Assembly (NCBI GenBank): GCA_963787375.1
Contig: CAWBCR010000017.1
Location: forward strand, 248,001-312,000
Source of the DNA: CAWBCR01 sp963787375
GTDB taxonomy: Bacteria; Chloroflexota; Anaerolineae; Aggregatilineales; UBA3940
Length of the DNA: 64,000 nt
Reading direction: 5' to 3'
The notes beneath the pieces were generated by a model. That model ran no database searches, was not told where the DNA came from, and saw only the letters and a program-made list of their open reading frames with translations. This document shows positions 63,253-64,000 of the stretch, in pieces (positions within the stretch are counted from its first letter, which is position 1; every line of letters begins with the position of its first letter). The translations under genes and the position numbers were made by a program.

Positions 63253-64000
63253 TCACTGTCCACCGCTGCGGACATATTTGCCGGGATACAGAATCAGGCT
63301 GGCGCAGCCCATCGCGCCGCCATCGGTGCCCAGCGCCGATACCTCGATGGCCTTGAGCCGTTCCAGGTACCACGGGCTGCCCAGACGGTCCATCGTCTGG
63401 CGGATCGGCCCGATCAGCAGATCACCGGCCTGGCCCACACCGCCGGCCAGCACGATCAGGCTGGGCCGGAAGATGTGCAGGTATGATGTCAGCGCCACGC
63501 CCAGGTAGTGGCCCACCTGGTCCATGATGTCCCTGGCCGCGGCGTCGCCGGCCCGCGCCGCGTCGGACACGTCTCTGGCCTCCAGGTCGCCATTGCGCTG
63601 GTACACCTCGGCCAGCAGCGTTGGCTTTCCGCGCTGAACCTCCCATAGCGCCCGATGCCGGATGGCCGGGGCCGACGCAACGGCTTCCAGGCAGCCGCGC
63701 CCGCCGCAGGTACATTCCGCCTGGCCGTCGGGGTCGACGATGATCTGTCCCGTGTCGCCGGCGGTGCCCCAGTTGTAGTCGACCAGCCCATCTTCGGTGA
63801 TCACGGCGATGGAAATCCCGGTGCCGATCGCGATCAGCACCATCCGATCCCAGCCCTGGCCTTTGCCGAACATGTGCTCGGCGATGCCCGTCGCGCTCAG
63901 GTCGTTGATCAGGGCGATTGACGGGCCAAACGCTGCGTAAATCGGTGGGCGCAGCGCGAAATCTTCCAGGCCGGGCATGTTGTTCGGCTGGCGCTGGATC
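63253..64000 (-). CDS. ROK family sugar kinase, partial (continues beyond window)
   Basis: The coding strand enters from past 64000; at least 248 residues are present. ROK signature CTCGGRGCLEA (zinc motif CxCGxxGC) and the upstream catalytic NDLS plus IGTGI loops are intact. Phosphorylates a hexose or N-acetyl-hexosamine; with NanE close by, an N-acetylmannosamine or N-acetylglucosamine kinase is a fair guess. The 5' end is missing. Confidence 0.9.
   Translation of the reverse strand, partial: IQRQPNNMPGLEDFALRPPIYAAFGPSIALINDLSATGIAEHMFGKGQGWDRMVLIAIGTGISIAVITEDGLVDYNWGTAGDTGQIIVDPDGQAECTCGGRGCLEAVASAPAIRHRALWEVQRGKPTLLAEVYQRNGDLEARDVSDAARAGDAAARDIMDQVGHYLGVALTSYLHIFRPSLIVLAGGVGQAGDLLIGPIRQTMDRLGSPWYLERLKAIEVSALGTDGGAMGCASLILYPGKYVRSGGQ

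Noticed and set aside
1..64000. tRNA, rRNA, CRISPR array, prophage or att sites
   Set aside because: I saw no cloverleaf, no repeat-spacer pattern, no integrase and no phage structural genes. Small RNAs cannot be excluded by eye.

Overview
The window is high-GC DNA (no rRNA, tRNA or CRISPR seen) that reads like a Chloroflexota chromosome, most likely Anaerolineae-type. That is an inference from gene content: WXG100/EccC secretion genes next to a bacterial ubiquitin-like operon, many FHA/VWA/kinase proteins, and single-domain response regulators trailing a histidine kinase. Several genes are broken by single-base shifts, which suggests a metagenome or long-read assembly.

Layout. 0-1.2 kb: the pst phosphate-uptake operon (pstS, start of pstC) behind a Pho-box-like repeat. 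1.4-9.5 kb: a Coa1-family protein, a kinase-VWA protein, a P-loop GTPase, a possible GTPase partner, a pentapeptide-repeat protein and a GH3 hexosaminidase. 9.6-12.3 kb: a membrane histidine kinase with three stand-alone receiver proteins. 12.4-13.3 kb: an IS200-type element that has landed inside an Mth938-family gene; both gene halves are still readable. 13.4-15.3 kb: a DMT transporter and an ATP-grasp-like protein.

15.5-39.1 kb is the standout region. A tightly packed plus-strand operon encodes a GntR-HTH/E1 fusion, a membrane protein with a RING-like finger, a ubiquitin-like(Ubl)-E2 fusion, a free Ubl, two JAB/JAMM peptidases (one with an FHA-like domain), a polytopic FHA protein and a VWA membrane protein. 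After thrC on the other strand come a VWA-FHA protein, four WXG100-family proteins, a tail-anchored pseudokinase, a three-ATPase EccC-like translocase (frameshifted), a YukD-like Ubl-FHA protein, a PP2C phosphatase and another VWA-FHA protein. Together this looks like a type VII-like secretion locus coupled to a full E1-E2-E3-Ubl-deubiquitinase set and to Ser/Thr phosphorylation read by FHA domains. Three of the operon's proteins (E1, E2, VWA) end in the same basic motif, PRV[RK]L, which may mark a shared docking partner.

39.4-48.7 kb (minus strand): a SorC-type regulator, a sugar-phosphate isomerase-like protein, a Tm-1-like pair, a formyltransferase-like gene, a degenerate class II aldolase and a 2-oxoacid dehydrogenase E2-E1alpha-E1beta set. 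48.9-55.8 kb (plus strand): a GntR/UTRA regulator with a strong promoter and a dre-like operator, then HAD, isomerase, class II aldolase, PfkB kinase, SIS, UroD-like and amidohydrolase genes. 55.8-64 kb (minus strand, converging): DeoC-like aldolases, a GNAT protein, NanE, a double-SIS protein, a ribose-type sugar ABC transporter and a ROK kinase cut by the window edge. The last two blocks look like uptake and breakdown of an amino sugar or related carbohydrate.
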